A DNA stretch of 64,000 nucleotides from Ruegeria_C sp040830705. Lineage in GTDB: Bacteria > Pseudomonadota > Alphaproteobacteria > Rhodobacterales > Rhodobacteraceae. The position numbers were made by a program, and so were the translations under genes. The notes beneath the pieces were generated by a model. That model did no database searches and was not told the origin of the DNA. It saw nothing but the letters and a program-made list of their open reading frames with translations. The stretch spans positions 1 through 64,000 of the forward strand of contig JBFOME010000026.1 in the NCBI GenBank assembly GCA_040830705.1, in the 5' to 3' direction. Below, in pieces: positions 54,272 to 62,900 of the stretch. Numbering within the stretch: the first letter of the stretch is position 1; every line of letters begins with the position of its first letter.

Positions 54272-54910
54272 TCAGGGGTGCCAATTCAGGAAGTTTCCGA
54301 TCAGGCGCAGACCGGTGGACTGGCTCTTTTCCGGGTGGAACTGCATGCCAATCATCGTGTCGCGCCCGATCACGGCGGTGACATCACCACCATAGTCGAC
54401 ATGAGCCAGCCGGTCCGACGGACTGGTGACGCGGAACTGGTAGGAATGCACGAAATAGGTGTGATCCCCGGTCTCAATTCCGTCAAAGATCGGGTGTGGA
54501 TTGTCGATCACCAGATCATTCCAGCCCATATGCGGCACTTTCAGCGACTTGTTTTCCGGTTCGATCTTCACCACATCGCCCGACACCCAGCCGAGACCAG
54601 CGGTTTCCTCGTATTCGTGGCCTGTGGTTGCCATCAACTGCATACCAACGCAGATGCCCAGGAAAGGACGACCGCGTTGTTCGACCGCTTCGACCATCGC
54701 ATCATGGATGCCCTTATGCCCGCGCAACTCTGCCGCGCAGGAGGGAAAGGCCCCGTCGCCCGGCAACACCAGCCGGTCGGCACGGGCCACGATATCGGCG
54801 TCCGAGGTCACCATAACCTCGCCCGCATCCAGCTCCTTCGCCATACGCTGAAAGGCCTTTTCGGCGGAATGCAGGTTGCCCGACTCATAGTCAATAATCG
54901 CAGTTAGCAT
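54272..54910 (-). CDS. hisH: Imidazole glycerol phosphate synthase glutaminase subunit
   Basis: Class I glutaminase supplying ammonia to HisF. The triad is Cys87 (FLGICVGMQL), His192 and Glu194 (MQFHPEKSQ). The length of 212 residues is normal. It lies 84 nt after hisB and its product must pair with HisF, encoded 2.3 kb further on. Confidence 0.95.
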   Translation of the reverse strand: MLTAIIDYESGNLHSAEKAFQRMAKELDAGEVMVTSDADIVARADRLVLPGDGAFPSCAAELRGHKGIHDAMVEAVEQRGRPFLGICVGMQLMATTGHEYEETAGLGWVSGDVVKIEPENKSLKVPHMGWNDLVIDNPHPIFDGIETGDHTYFVHSYQFRVTSPSDRLAHVDYGGDVTAVIGRDTMIGMQFHPEKSQSTGLRLIGNFLNWHP

Positions 54911-54954
54911 GGGTCGCCCTGTTCTTCTTCTTGTTCCAAATACGGCGGGGTGAA

Positions 54955-54985
54955 TTGGCCGCAGGCCAAGAGGGGCAGCGCCCCT
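54955..54985. repeat. Tandem small hairpins in the hisB-hisH gap
   Basis: Two perfect hairpins sit 1 nt apart: TTGGCC-GCA-GGCCAA (54955-54969) and AGGGGC-AGC-GCCCCT (54971-54985). The form 'GGGGCAGCGCCCC' resembles short mosaic repeats seen between genes in Rhodobacteraceae. No second copy was found in the window. Confidence 0.5.
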
Positions 54986-54994
54986 GACGACGGC

Positions 54995-55582
54995 CTAGAG
55001 CGTGCCCTTGGTCGACGGCACCGCGTCCGCCTTGCGGGGATCGGTCTCAACCGCCAGACGCAAGGCGCGCGCCACGGCTTTGAAGGCCGCCTCGGCGATG
55101 TGGTGGCTGTTGAAGCCATGGAGCTGGTCCACGTGCAGCGTGATACCGCCATGGGTGCTGAGGGCTTGAAAGAACTCGCGCACCAGCTCGGTGTCGAAGG
55201 TGCCGATCTTGGGGTTGGGCAGGTCGACATTCCAGATCAGAAAGGGGCGCGCTGACAGGTCCAGCGCGCAGCGCAGCTGGGCATCGTCCATCGGCAGATG
55301 GCACTCGCCATAGCGGCGGATACCCTTCTTGTCGCCCAAGGCCTCGGTCAGGGCCTGACCCAGTGCAATGCCGGTATCCTCGACCGTGTGGTGATCGTCG
55401 ATGTGATAATCGCCCTTGGCCCGGATGGTCATGTCGATCAGCGAATGGCGCGACAGTTGATCCAGCATGTGGTCAAAGAAGCCGACACCGGTTTGAATGT
55501 CATAGCGACCGGTCCCGTCGAGGTCGATCTCGACGGAAATCTCGGTTTCCGCGGTTTTGCGGCTGATCGTGGCGCGGCGCAT
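54995..55582 (-). CDS. hisB: Imidazoleglycerol-phosphate dehydratase
   Basis: Dehydrates IGP in the sixth step of histidine synthesis. The 195 residues show the Mn-binding motifs GFFDHMLDQLSRHS, DDHHTVEDTGI, and LHGFNSHHIAEAAFKA. It is the monofunctional bacterial form, without the phosphatase domain of E. coli HisB. First his gene of the minus-strand group seen here. Confidence 0.96.
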   Translation of the reverse strand: MRRATISRKTAETEISVEIDLDGTGRYDIQTGVGFFDHMLDQLSRHSLIDMTIRAKGDYHIDDHHTVEDTGIALGQALTEALGDKKGIRRYGECHLPMDDAQLRCALDLSARPFLIWNVDLPNPKIGTFDTELVREFFQALSTHGGITLHVDQLHGFNSHHIAEAAFKAVARALRLAVETDPRKADAVPSTKGTL

Positions 55583-55753
55583 GGCGAAATCCTTCTGTTT
55601 CGGATGTGCTTATAGTTCCGCAATCGCAAGGATTACCAGTGGCGTAGTGATGCTGATGGCGAAGTGTTGCGCCGAAACAGGGGCCAAATCAGGGGATTGC
55701 GCGGCGGCACCACCCGTGACAGCCTGCACGCGGATCAATCGGAAGGCCCCGGC

Positions 55754-55993
55754 ATGTCAACTTGTGTGTTCATCCAGATACGCTGCAAACCCGGCACCAC
55801 CTACAGGGTGGCCGAAGAGATCGCCTTGCGCGAAATCCATTCCGAGCTGTTTTCCACCAGCGGTGAATATGACCTCTTGATGAAGCTCTACATCCCGCAG
55901 GGCGAGGATGTGGGCAAGTTCATCAATGAACGCTTGCTCGACATTGACGGGATTGAGCGCTCGCTGACCACCATCACTTTCAACGCGTTCTAG
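55754..55993 (+). CDS. Stand-alone Lrp/AsnC ligand-binding (RAM) domain protein
   Basis: A 79-residue protein made only of the RAM domain: VFIQIRCKPGTTYRVAEEIALREIHSELFSTSGEYDLLMKLYIP and INERLLDIDGIERSLTTITFNAF. There is no DNA-binding part. ATG 55754 is used; the frame above it has no family sequence. Such proteins may bind amino acids or hetero-oligomerise with full Lrp regulators. The stop shares a CTAG with the convergent GNAT gene. Confidence 0.85.
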   Translation: MSTCVFIQIRCKPGTTYRVAEEIALREIHSELFSTSGEYDLLMKLYIPQGEDVGKFINERLLDIDGIERSLTTITFNAF

Positions 55994-56856
55994 CCCAACT
56001 CAAAGCTGGTGACGCCGTAGATGCGGTTCAGATCAATGTCGGGTGCATGGTCTGAATACATGCGCGCGGTTTCAAACACCTGGGAAAACCCCAGCTGCGC
56101 CGCCAGCTTCAACGCCTCTGCGTTCGGCTCCGGCATGTCCAGATAGACAGTTTCACCGTGCTGGTCTGGGGGCACCTCGGCAAGCAACGCGGCCAGTAGT
56201 GCGCGCGCGATTTCGGGATCGTCGGCGAAGAGCGGCCCGATCTTGAACCCGCCATGACAAGGGCGCAGCGTGGCATAACCCACGATGCGGCCCTGATCCT
56301 GCGCCACGCGCGATATATGGCCCGGCGCGCCAAGCCATTGGGTCAGAAACCTGTCGCGCGCGGCCGGGAACAGGGCGCGGTCATAAACCTTCAGCTCATC
56401 CGAGAGCCCGCGCAGCGGCGCGACCCCGTTGGTGGAGGGTGCCTTCAGCGCTGCAATCGCCTGCGCCACCGTGCCGCCGAACCGAATGTTGCGATAGATC
56501 AGCTTGAACCCGTTGCGCTTGTAGTTTTCCTGTTGCTCAACAACCCCATCGATCCCCTTGTTGCGCGCACCGCAATAATCCAGGGCCGCTTTGCCCAGAC
56601 CAAAGCCATAACCTGCGCCGCGATAATCGGGGTCGGCGATGTAGAAACCCATGAAGGAAAATGCGTCGTCGTAGTTTACGGCCGAAATGGAGGCGATCAT
56701 CTTTCCGTCCAGAAAACCGGCCAGAAAACCCTCGGGGTCGGTTGCGCTGAAACAGGCGGCGTCCTGAAAACCCGGTCCCCAGCCCTCACGTGCGGCCCAG
56801 TCCACGGCGGTCTGGATCTCCTCGGGGGTCATGGAGCGGATGATATAGTCTGACAC
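55990..56856 (-). CDS. GNAT family N-acetyltransferase (two-domain, YitH/HolE-like)
   Basis: A 288-residue protein. The N-terminal GNAT domain (about 1-135) has IASISAVNYDDAFSFMGFYIADPDYRGAGYGFGLGKAALDYC, which is the acetyl-CoA binding region. The C-terminal domain (about 150-285) is an Acetyltransf_18-type unit with GRIVGYATLRPCHGGFKIGPLFADDPEIARALL. Substrate unknown. Confidence 0.82.
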   Translation of the reverse strand: MSDYIIRSMTPEEIQTAVDWAAREGWGPGFQDAACFSATDPEGFLAGFLDGKMIASISAVNYDDAFSFMGFYIADPDYRGAGYGFGLGKAALDYCGARNKGIDGVVEQQENYKRNGFKLIYRNIRFGGTVAQAIAALKAPSTNGVAPLRGLSDELKVYDRALFPAARDRFLTQWLGAPGHISRVAQDQGRIVGYATLRPCHGGFKIGPLFADDPEIARALLAALLAEVPPDQHGETVYLDMPEPNAEALKLAAQLGFSQVFETARMYSDHAPDIDLNRIYGVTSFELG

Positions 56857-56961
56857 GGGCGCCTCGCTTGTCTGGTTCGCGTGGCATCAAGATGGGGTAA
56901 GTGCGGGGCGCGCGCCAGAGGGGCGATGGTTTGTGAACGCGTTTTAATTGGCGCGGTAAAA

Positions 56962-58623
56962 CTAGCCGCAGGCGGATAGGCGTCCGCGATAGGCCACGAT
57001 CAGTCCGACCAGCGGTGCCGCGATTTCCACATCGAAACAGAACCGCCCCTCCCGCTCGGTCTCGAAGGTTTGGCCGCGTGGCAGCAGGGCTGCGGGTAGG
57101 GGGATGCCCATGAAGGACCAGCGGCGTGGCAAAAGGTAGAGCTTGTCACCCTCCGTCACCAGGGCAAGTGCGACGCTGATGCGCCCGAACCGTTCGATCA
57201 GTAGATAGTCGTTCTTGCCTGCACCGCAGCTCTGAAAGGACGAAAAGCGCTTGCCGCCGAAGTCACGCTCCCAAAGCTCTCCATCTTGTTGAGGTGTGAG
57301 GGTAACGGTCACCGGCACCGCATCGGCGGCCTCCGGAAAACCCAAGAGCTTCGCGATGAGGCCTGCCAACACCCCATTGCCGCGCCTGACCTGCGCGGTG
57401 CCAGCCCAGCGGCGGGTGTCGGTTGCGTCATGCAGGTGCTGCACCTGAAGGGGTAGTTTGTCAAAGGCCGGGCCAAGCACCCGGCGATAGATGGGCGCTG
57501 TGTTTTCCTGGTGCAGTCGGAAGCCCGTATGGATATCCCTACGCTCGAACAATTGCGCGTAGTCGGAAAGGTCCAGCGCATCAGTTGCCGCTCTGGCCCC
57601 ATTTGCCGGCCGAATCCCTGCGACAAGCTTGCGGATCAGCGCCTCGATGGCCATGGAGGGAATGTAGGGGCCGTCATCGCCCTCGGCGATCAGGTGCCAG
57701 CTTTGCTCAACCTCTTTGCCATCCCGTAGCCCACGTGCGCGAATGAACATTCCGCCGCGATGTTCGCCAAAACGCATCAAGTTCAGAACCCGATGCGCTA
57801 GACCGGCCAACGGTTTCAGGGATGGCAATCCGAACCTTGCCCGTGCAATTGCCAACCCGTTCAGGAACCGGTGCAGAAACTCCGGCACCGGTCCCGCGCC
57901 CATCCAGATATCACGCAGGCCTTTGTATTTGGGCGGTATCACTTGCAGGTCCGGTACCTCGACAAGCGAAAAGCGTTTGTTCTGTAACGGCAAATGCCCG
58001 GGCACTGCGATGCTGAACCGCATATGTTCTACAAGCCCGATGGCATGGGTATCGACACCATCGCGGCGCAGCTTGACCGGTGTTCCGGCGTATCCCAGCA
58101 CGGCGCGCATGACGTTCAGGCCGATCCCGGCATAGGGCGAGGGGGCGATACCGCCGATCACCGATGTGATGTCCATGCTCCGTGATATCTCGCGCAGTAC
58201 CGCTGCGGTGAGCACAGGAAAGCTGCTGACGCCGCTCAGCACAAATATGCCTGCCGCCCGCGCCTCGGCATCGAATTGAGGCACGTCGAACACGAAACCG
58301 GCGGCATCCGCGAAATCTAGGTAATCCGTCCCCGACGCGATACAGGCGCGGATGACATTGTAGCGGTCATCGCCGTAGTCCTGAAACGGGCCCGAGGCAT
58401 CGACAACCAGATCGGGTTGTTCTACGGCCAGCGCCCGCGCGATGTCCTTACGCACAAGCCTAAAAGGTCGCGTAGTGGCAGGCCCGTCAAAGCTTTTGCA
58501 AAACTGGGTGGCCCGCGACAGATCGCGGCCACAGATCAGCAATTCGACCTGCTCCAGATCCGACAGTAACTCCGCCAGGCGTCCACCAAAGACGCCATAG
58601 CCACCAAGAATGAGAACCTTCAA
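56962..58623 (-). CDS. Saccharopine dehydrogenase-like NAD(P)-binding protein with DUF4166 domain
   Basis: A 553-residue protein. The N-terminal Rossmann domain opens LKVLILGGYGVFGGRLAELL and continues with VVDASGPFQDYG, as in saccharopine dehydrogenase-like proteins. The C-terminal part (about 370-553), with GFRLHQENTAPIYRRVLGPAFDKLP and PRGQTFETEREGRFCFDVEIAAPLVGLIVAYRG, is a DUF4166 domain. Start is placed at TTG 58623, in a TTGA overlap with the DUF393 stop and behind AAAAGG; ATG 58665 would add 14 unconserved residues. Reaction unknown. Confidence 0.8.
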   Translation of the reverse strand: MKVLILGGYGVFGGRLAELLSDLEQVELLICGRDLSRATQFCKSFDGPATTRPFRLVRKDIARALAVEQPDLVVDASGPFQDYGDDRYNVIRACIASGTDYLDFADAAGFVFDVPQFDAEARAAGIFVLSGVSSFPVLTAAVLREISRSMDITSVIGGIAPSPYAGIGLNVMRAVLGYAGTPVKLRRDGVDTHAIGLVEHMRFSIAVPGHLPLQNKRFSLVEVPDLQVIPPKYKGLRDIWMGAGPVPEFLHRFLNGLAIARARFGLPSLKPLAGLAHRVLNLMRFGEHRGGMFIRARGLRDGKEVEQSWHLIAEGDDGPYIPSMAIEALIRKLVAGIRPANGARAATDALDLSDYAQLFERRDIHTGFRLHQENTAPIYRRVLGPAFDKLPLQVQHLHDATDTRRWAGTAQVRRGNGVLAGLIAKLLGFPEAADAVPVTVTLTPQQDGELWERDFGGKRFSSFQSCGAGKNDYLLIERFGRISVALALVTEGDKLYLLPRRWSFMGIPLPAALLPRGQTFETEREGRFCFDVEIAAPLVGLIVAYRGRLSACG

Positions 58624-59078
58624 CGAAGCAGCCTTTTTTGCACGTCCGGATCGGGCAAAGCACATAGATCAGCGCGCCCGAACATCCTGTAGCGATTTCG
58701 CGCAACCCAGGCATAAAGACGATCCTGAAGCGGGGCGGGCAAGATGCGCAGGATCGTCAGGCCCTTCCAGACCCCGCCCAGCCGGCGGCCCGCGCGCATG
58801 AGCGCGTCAAGCGAGCTATAGGCGCGGCCGTTTTCCAGATAGAGCCAAGAGAGCGGATCGGTCGGGTCCAGCCCGTAGTGCCGCATCAGGGCGCTGCCCA
58901 GTTCCGACTGCACCGGGATGATGGTGAATTCCTGCGCGCGGTCATGTCGTGCGATCCAGGTCGCCCCGCGCGCGCAGAGTGCGCAATGCGCATCCATGAC
59001 AGTTGCAACTCCGGTGACCGAGAACTCCGGAACAGCAGGATCGTCCCGGTAGGAATAGGGTGAATGCGCGGCGATCAT
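58620..59078 (-). CDS. DUF393 (DCC family) thiol-disulfide oxidoreductase-like protein
   Basis: A 152-residue protein. The DCC-type motif is MDAHCALCARGATWI (Asp-x2-Cys-x2-Cys, about 28-42), followed by FTIIPVQSELGSALMRHYGLDPTDPLSWLYLENG and LYAWVARNRYRMFGR. These are the usual DUF393 blocks, with a thioredoxin-like fold. Translationally coupled to the DUF4166 gene, so the two probably act together. Confidence 0.85.
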   Translation of the reverse strand: MIAAHSPYSYRDDPAVPEFSVTGVATVMDAHCALCARGATWIARHDRAQEFTIIPVQSELGSALMRHYGLDPTDPLSWLYLENGRAYSSLDALMRAGRRLGGVWKGLTILRILPAPLQDRLYAWVARNRYRMFGRADLCALPDPDVQKRLLR

Positions 59079-59196
59079 GGAACATTTCTAGGACCGATCA
59101 GGTGCCCCGGCGAGGCTTCAAATCGTCTCAGTCTTTCTGACCGGCATCACACCGGCCGCCGCGCGCGCAGGATCAGATTGGTTTGCGCTGAGTGTT

Positions 59197-59271
59197 TGGA
59201 GCGGGCGAGGCGATTCGAACGCCCGACCCTAACCTTGGCAAGGTTATGCTCTACCCCTGAGCTACGCCCGC
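59197..59271 (-). tRNA. tRNA-Gly (anticodon GCC), copy 2
   Basis: 75 nt with encoded CCA. Acceptor GCGGGCG pairs with CGCCCGC, anticodon loop CTTGCCAA gives GCC, TψC arm GGGCGTTCGAATCGCCT. Identical to the copy 32 nt upstream and likely co-transcribed. Confidence 0.96.
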
Positions 59272-59303
59272 ATCCGTTTGGCCTGTCGGCCTGGGGCCTC
59301 AAC

Positions 59304-59378
59304 TGGAGCGGGCGAGGCGATTCGAACGCCCGACCCTAACCTTGGCAAGGTTATGCTCTACCCCTGAGCTACGCCCGC
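59304..59378 (-). tRNA. tRNA-Gly (anticodon GCC), copy 1
   Basis: 75 nt with encoded CCA, identical in sequence to the second copy. It lies nearest to the predicted promoter at 59396-59424. Confidence 0.96.
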
Positions 59379-59395
59379 CCGGTTGAGTGAGGAGG

Positions 59396-59424
59396 GAGAT
59401 ATAAAGTCCCGCCAAGCGCTGCAA
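59396..59424 (-). promoter_or_regulatory. Promoter of the tRNA-Gly pair
   Basis: On the minus strand TTGCAG (59419-59424), 17 nt, TATCTC (59396-59401). The start would be about 10 nt before the first tRNA. Confidence 0.55.
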
Positions 59425-59478
59425 GAGGAAAATGGCCGGGACAGAGATTTTTTGCCGCTGCGCCACTTTGCGTCAACA

Positions 59479-59862
59479 TTAGAGCGCCAGCACCAGGTTT
59501 GTCAGCGCAGCGAGAAGGATTGTGGCAAATGTCAGAACCATACCGATCTGACGCAGTATCAGGATCGGATCGGCGCGTCCGAAACCGTAAGCATGCAGCA
59601 CGCGACCAATAAGCAGTGATAGGCCCAGCAGGTGCAGATACCAATGCCCCGCACCCTGCCACTCCGCCATCAGCAGCAAGAGCAGCGCAAAGGGCGCATA
59701 TTCCGCACAATTCCCATGCGCCCGCATGGCTCTCATCAGATCATCGTCGCCGCCATGACCCATCGAAATACGCCGGCGCCCGCGCCGGACGATCACATTG
59801 GCGCTGAGCACCACGTAAAGAAGGGCGATGAGGGATGCGTAAATCGGTGTAACGGAAATCAT
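59479..59862 (-). CDS. MAPEG family membrane protein
   Basis: A 127-residue protein with four hydrophobic segments. The pattern ANVIVRRGRRRISMGHGGDDDLMRAMRAHGNCAEYAPFALLLLLMAEW is the MAPEG core (AHGN-E-P-F). Eukaryotic members handle glutathione and eicosanoids; bacterial ones are mostly uncharacterised. It stands 75 nt after pyc on the same strand and may share its transcript. Confidence 0.88.
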   Translation of the reverse strand: MISVTPIYASLIALLYVVLSANVIVRRGRRRISMGHGGDDDLMRAMRAHGNCAEYAPFALLLLLMAEWQGAGHWYLHLLGLSLLIGRVLHAYGFGRADPILILRQIGMVLTFATILLAALTNLVLAL

Positions 59863-59937
59863 ACGTTTTGCCCCGGTCAGTCGTAACCGACCCTGCGCCG
59901 ACTGAAATCAGCGCAGGATCGAAATGCAGATAGCACG

Positions 59938-62900
59938 TTACTCCAACTCGACCAGCAGGTCTTTTGCGTCGATCTGGCCGCCGGGTTGGACATGCAGGGC
60001 GGTGACCACCGCGTGGCGTTCTGCATGGATGCCGGTTTCCATCTTCATCGCCTCGATCGTCAGCAGCAGATCGCCCTCGCTGACCTTCTGTCCAGCTTGC
60101 ACAGCAACACTGGCCACCACGCCGGGCATTGGCGCGCCAACATGGTTGGCATTGCCTGGTTCGGCCTTGGGTCGCTGCACGGTTGTAGATTTGACCAGAC
60201 GGTTCGGCACGCGGATCACGCGGGGTTGACCGTTGAGTTCAAAGAACACTTTGACCTCGCCCTTCTCGTCGGTCTCGCTGATCGCCTGACAGCGGATTTC
60301 CAGCGTCTTGCCGGGATCGATCTCGGCGCTGATCTCTTCGCCCGGTTCCATGCCGTAGAAGAATGTGCGCGTAGGCAGGGTGCGGACGGGGCCATAGGTA
60401 CGGTGGCGGCCCATGTAATCCATGAAAACCTTTGGATACATGAGGTACCCGTTCAGGTCTTCGTCATCGACCTGCTTGCCTTCAAGTTCCTTGCTGACCT
60501 GAGCGCGCGTTTCTTCCAGATCAACGGGCGGCACATCTTTTCCGGGGCGCTCGGTATTGGGCTGCTCGCTTTTCAGCACCTTGGACAGGATCGTGTCCGG
60601 GAAACCGCCCGGAGGCTGGCCCAGATTGCCGCGCATCATGTCGATCACCGAATCGGGGAAGGACACTTCGGTATCGGAGTTTTCGACGTCAGCGCGGCTC
60701 AGCCCTTGACTGACCATCATCAGTGCCATGTCGCCGACCACCTTGGACGAGGGCGTGACCTTGACGATATCGCCGAACATGCGGTTCACGTCGGAATACA
60801 TCTGCGCCACTTCGTGCCAGCGCTCCTCCAGCCCAAGCGAGCGCGCCTGCGCCTTGAGGTTGGTGAACTGACCGCCCGGCATCTCGTGCAGATACACCTC
60901 CGACGCTGGAGCCTGAAGACCCGACTCGAACGCTGCATATTGCCCGCGCACCGCTTCGAAATAGTCGCTGATTTCGCGGATCGCCTTGATGTCGAGCCCG
61001 GTGTCGCGGTCGGTATGGCGCAGCGCCTCGACCACAGTGCCCAGCGTCGCCTGGCTGGTATTGCCGCTGAACGCATCCATCGCGCAATCGACTGCATCGA
61101 CACCGGCCTCGGAAGCAGCAAGGATCGTGGCGCTGGCGATGCCTGCCGTGTCGTGTGTGTGGAAGTGGATGGGCAGGCCAACCTCTTCCTTCAGCGCCTT
61201 GATCAACACGCGCGCGGCAGCGGGTTTCAATAGCCCGGCCATGTCTTTCAGGCCCAATACATGCGCGCCTGCGTCACGCAACGCCTGACCCATCGAAACA
61301 TAGTATTTCAGGTCATATTTGGCGCGATCGGGGTCGAGGATATCGCCTGTATAACAAACCGTGCCTTCGCAGATCTTGTTGTTCTCGACCACGGCGTCCA
61401 TCGCAACGCGCATGTTCTCGACCCAGTTCAGGCTGTCGAACACGCGGAAGACGTCGATATTCTTGGACGCTTCCCGAACAAATTCCTGCACCACATTGTC
61501 GGGGTAATTGGTGTAGCCCACACCATTGGCCCCGCGCAGCAGCATCTGTGTCATCAGGTTCGGCATCGCCTCACGCAGATCGCGCAGCCGTTGCCACGGG
61601 CATTCCTGCAGAAAGCGATAGGCCACGTCAAAGGTCGCGCCACCCCAACATTCAACCGAGAAGAGCTGCGGCAGGTTGGCGGCATAGGTGGGCGCCACCT
61701 TGATCATGTCGATCGAGCGCATACGTGTCGCCAGCAGCGACTGGTGCCCGTCACGCATTGTGGTGTCTGTGATCAGAAGCTGCCGCTGCGCTTTCATCCA
61801 GTCGGCAACCGCCTGTGGGCCTTTCTGCTCCAGCAGGTTACGGGTGCCCATCATCGGCTCGGTCTTTTTGGCCGGTGCGACCGCGGGTTTCAGATCGGCG
61901 CGGGGTTTGGGGCGGTCCTTGGTCTCGGGATGCCCGTTCACCGTGATATCAGCGATATAGGTCAGAACCTTGGTGCCCCTGTCGCGGCGCTGCTTGAAAC
62001 TGAACAGCTCTGGCGTCTCATCAATGAACTTGGTGGTGTATTCATTGCTGAGGAAGGTGGGGTGTTTCAGCAGGTTTTCGACAAAGGCGATGTTGGTCGA
62101 CACGCCGCGAATACGGAATTCGCGCAGCGCGCGGTCCATCCTAGCGATCGCCTTTTCCGGTGTCTGGGCCGAAGCGGTGATCTTGGTCAGCAGGGAATCG
62201 TAATAGCGCGTGATGACGCCGCCCGCATAAGCCGTGCCGCCATCCAGGCGAATGCCCATGCCCGTGGCCGAGCGATAGGCTGTAATCCGACCGTAATCGG
62301 GGATGAAGTTGTTCAGCGGATCCTCAGTTGTGATCCGGGTCTGCAGCGCATGGCCGTTCAGTTTCACATCGTCCTGAGAGGCCTTGCCGGTCGCCTCGGA
62401 AATGGTCTTGCCCTCGGCGATCAGGATTTGCGATTGCACGATGTCGATGCCGGTCACTTCTTCGGTGACGGTGTGTTCCACCTGCACACGCGGGTTCACC
62501 TCGATGAAATAGAACTTGCCGGTGGCCATATCCATAAGGAACTCGACCGTGCCCGCGCATTCGTAATTCACATGTTTGCAGATCCGGTAGCCCAGGTCGC
62601 AAATCTCGGCGCGCTGCTCTTCGGACAGGTAAGGTGCGGGGGCGCGTTCGACCACTTTCTGATTGCGGCGCTGGACCGAGCAGTCGCGTTCGAACAGGTG
62701 ATACATCCCGCCATGCTTGTCACCGAGGATCTGAACCTCGACATGGCGGGCGCGGGTGATCATCTTTTCCAGATACCCCTCGCCATTGCCAAAAGCGGCC
62801 TCGGCCTCGCGGCGGCCTTCCAGAACCTTTTCTTCCAGTTCATCCTCACCAAAGATCGGCCGCATGCCGCGCCCGCCGCCACCCCACGACGCTTTCAGCA

